Source: Bradyrhizobium sp. CCBAU 53340
GTDB taxonomy: Bacteria; Pseudomonadota; Alphaproteobacteria; Rhizobiales; Xanthobacteraceae
Direction of reading: 5' to 3'
NCBI RefSeq assembly: GCF_015291645.1
Contig: NZ_CP030055.1
Span: forward strand, 5,208,001-5,272,000
Length of the DNA stretch: 64,000 nucleotides
The notes under the pieces: generated by a model
What the model was told of the DNA's origin: nothing
The model's database searches: none
What the model saw: the letters and a program-made list of their open reading frames with translations, nothing else
Position numbers and translations under genes: made by a program
Shown here: positions 62,211-64,000 of the stretch, piece after piece
Position numbering within the stretch: the first letter of the stretch is position 1
Layout: the number at the start of each line of letters is the position of its first letter

Positions 62211-63079
62211 GCGAAGTGCTTGCGAACGAACCGAAAGGCCATATCGAGGTCAAAAATTTCTCCCTCAGCTATGACAGCATCGAGGGACCGGTTCAGGCCG
62301 TCACCGATACCCAGATCCACGTGAAGCCCGGCGAGTTCGTCTCGATCGTCGGCCCGTCCGGCTGCGGAAAATCGACGCTGCTCAATGCGGTCGCGGGCTT
62401 CCTCAAACCGACCACGGGTATCGTCACCGTCGACGGCGAGCGCGTGAACGGCCCCAGCGCCGAGCGCGGCATGGTGTTTCAGCAATATTCGCTGTTTCCC
62501 TGGAAGACGGTGCGGGAGAATGTCGAGTTCGGCCTGAAGATGCGCGGCATGCCGCGCTCCCAGCGCGAGCGCGCCGCGCGCACGCTGCTCGGCCTCGCCG
62601 GCTTGGAGGCGTTCGAGAAGCACTATCCGGAAAAGCTCTCCGGCGGCATGAAGCAGCGGGTCGGCATCGTCCGCGCACTCGCCACGGGCCCGAAGGTCTT
62701 GCTGCTCGACGAGCCGTTCGGCGCCCTCGACGCCCAGACGCGCGTCATCATGCAGCAGATCCTCACCAACATGTGGCAGCGGCTGAAGATCTCGGTGCTG
62801 TTCGTCACTCACGACATCGACGAGGCGATCTTCCTCTCCGACCGCGTCTACTGCATGACCGCACGTCCCGGCTCGATCAAGGCGGAGATCTCGATTCCGC
62901 TGGAGCGGCCGCGCCAGCAATCCATGATGATGTCGTCGGAATTTCTGGCGCTACGTCGCGGGCTGATGTCGCTGATCCGCGAGGAGAGCCTGAAAGCGAT
63001 GGGCGGCGAGATCAACGACATGGGCATGCAGGGGCTGAACATCGAGCTGCACGGACATTCGCTGGCGGATGTGATTTAG
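62207..63079 (+). CDS. ABC transporter ATP-binding protein, SsuB/TauB type
   Basis: 290 residues: Walker A GPSGCGKST, Q-loop FQQYSLFPWKTV, signature LSGGMKQR, Walker B VLLLDEPFGALD, H-loop VTHDIDEAIFLSD. The C-terminal tail of about 40 residues past the usual end (after LIREESLKAMGG) is an addition. Start ATG 62207 overlaps the permease stop. Completes the importer. Confidence 0.92.
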   Translation: MSEVLANEPKGHIEVKNFSLSYDSIEGPVQAVTDTQIHVKPGEFVSIVGPSGCGKSTLLNAVAGFLKPTTGIVTVDGERVNGPSAERGMVFQQYSLFPWKTVRENVEFGLKMRGMPRSQRERAARTLLGLAGLEAFEKHYPEKLSGGMKQRVGIVRALATGPKVLLLDEPFGALDAQTRVIMQQILTNMWQRLKISVLFVTHDIDEAIFLSDRVYCMTARPGSIKAEISIPLERPRQQSMMMSSEFLALRRGLMSLIREESLKAMGGEINDMGMQGLNIELHGHSLADVI

Positions 63080-63095
63080 CGGCGATGATGGTCTC

Positions 63096-63185
63096 GTAGG
63101 GTGGGCAAAGCGAAGCGTGCCCACCACTCTCCATCTCACATAGAACTGGTGGGCACGGCGCTTGCGCGCCTTTGCCCACCCTACG
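63096..63185. repeat. Palindromic repeat, family A (complete copy) between convergent genes
   Basis: GTAGGGTGGGCAAAGCGAAG at the left and CCTTTGCCCACCCTACG-type sequence at the right form long complementary arms. It fills the 121-base gap between the convergent ATPase (ends 63079) and YeiH-family (ends 63201) genes and could end both transcripts. Confidence 0.85.
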
Positions 63186-63200
63186 GCAGTTTCACGGCCC

Positions 63201-64000
63201 TTACTTGAACCAGTGCACCAGCGCGATGCTGATCCCCAGCAGCAGCATCAAGGACAGCGTCACGGCGGCCGTCACCCTGCCGCCGACATTGGCGAGCACA
63301 CGCACATCGACGCCGAGGCCGAGGGCCGCCATCGAGACCACGGTGAGGAACGTGGTGATCTTCGTCACCGGCGCGACCACCGTGCCCGGCACGATCTCGA
63401 GCGAGCGCAAGGTCGCCAGCGCGAGGAAGCCGAGGATGAACCAGGGCACCAGACGGAAGAAGCCGACATTGGTCTTCTTGGCGTCGGCCTGCCAGCGCGA
63501 GGCGACCAGCGAGAGACCGACAACCACGGGGCCGAGCATCAAGACGCGCATCAGCTTGACCAGCGTGCCGATCTGCGTGGAGATCAGCCCCGCCGGCACC
63601 GTTGCCGCGAGCACTTGGGGCACAGCATAGACGGTGAGCCCTGCGAGGATGCCGTATTGCGTGGCGGTGAGCTGTAACAACGGGATCAGCAGCGGCAGGC
63701 CCAGCACCATCATCACGCCGAGGATGGCCGTAAAGGAGATCGAGGATGCGATCTCGTCGCTGCTCGCGCCAATGATCGGCGCAACCGCGGCGATCGCGGA
63801 ATTGCCGCAGATCGAGTTACCGCAGGCGATCAGGATCGACAAGCGCGTCGACAGGCCCAGCAGGCGGCTGAGGCCGAAAGAAACGCAGATCGCGATCACG
63901 ACGACGGCCGCAATCGAGGCCAGCAGCGCGATGCCCGAGGCCGCGATGGCGGCAAAGCTGATGGAGGCGCCGAGCAGCATAACGGCGACTTCGAGCAGCT
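63201..64000 (-). CDS. YeiH-family putative sulfate/sulfite exporter, C-terminal part
   Basis: At least 266 residues; the frame is open to the right edge (LLEVAVMLLGASIS continues past 63980), so the N-terminus is outside the window. About eight hydrophobic segments, with the family hallmark ACGNSICGNSAIAAVAPIIG and GLTVYAVPQVLAATVPAG. The family is annotated as putative sulfate exporters; some members adjoin sulfonate-degradation genes. It faces the ABC importer cluster, so a link to sulfur release is possible but not shown. Confidence 0.85.
   Translation of the reverse strand, partial: LLEVAVMLLGASISFAAIAASGIALLASIAAVVVIAICVSFGLSRLLGLSTRLSILIACGNSICGNSAIAAVAPIIGASSDEIASSISFTAILGVMMVLGLPLLIPLLQLTATQYGILAGLTVYAVPQVLAATVPAGLISTQIGTLVKLMRVLMLGPVVVGLSLVASRWQADAKKTNVGFFRLVPWFILGFLALATLRSLEIVPGTVVAPVTKITTFLTVVSMAALGLGVDVRVLANVGGRVTAAVTLSLMLLLGISIALVHWFK

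Overview
The window is a gene-dense, GC-rich stretch of alphaproteobacterial chromosome, most likely from Bradyrhizobium or a close relative. The pointers are the gene set (norEFCBQD, chvE-gguAB, a bluB-type B12 pathway, many ABC importers) and several families of palindromic intergenic repeats that I recognise as typical of that group. About 62 protein genes are supported. I saw no rRNA, tRNA, CRISPR array, insertion sequence or prophage.

Layout. 1-2.2 kb: cobalamin lower-ligand and nucleotide-loop genes (cobD partial, cobU, cobS, bluB). 2.3-5 kb: a secreted epoxide-hydrolase-like enzyme, a DapD-like acyltransferase and a small AT-rich membrane-protein gene. 5-7.6 kb: a LysR regulator divergent from an mhqO/mhqD-like pair. 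7.7-15.8 kb: an IclR-led operon joining a spermidine/putrescine-type ABC importer to AroM, DUF917 and hydantoinase/oxoprolinase genes. 16-24.9 kb: a lone cytochrome c, a dipeptide-type ABC importer with an amidase, and a divergent LysR regulator. 24.9-34.4 kb: a polyol uptake and phosphorylation operon (ABC importer, SDR dehydrogenase, FGGY and PfkB kinases) with its SorC-type regulator and a HAD phosphatase. 34.4-40.4 kb: the nitric oxide reductase cluster. 40.4-52.7 kb: one 11-gene, same-strand aldose operon with two complete sugar importers (YtfQRT-YjfF type and ChvE-GguAB), a GntR regulator, an aldose dehydrogenase, a mutarotase and a lactonase; a separate FAH-family gene follows at 53-54.2 kb. 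54.3-63.1 kb: an AprA/AprB-like flavoprotein and ferredoxin with a HEAT-repeat protein, ferredoxin-NADP reductase, DUF971 protein, Crp-family regulator and NitT/TauT-type ABC importer. The window ends inside a YeiH-family exporter gene.

The most interesting part is 54.3-63.1 kb. Its genes look like one redox-plus-import system whose substrate I cannot name. A shared short motif with core ATTAGTT occurs in the intergenic regions before the flavoprotein, reductase, DUF971 and binding-protein genes, which argues that these separate transcription units form one regulon. Conserved candidate operators are also visible for the SorC, IclR, both LysR and NnrR-type control systems.
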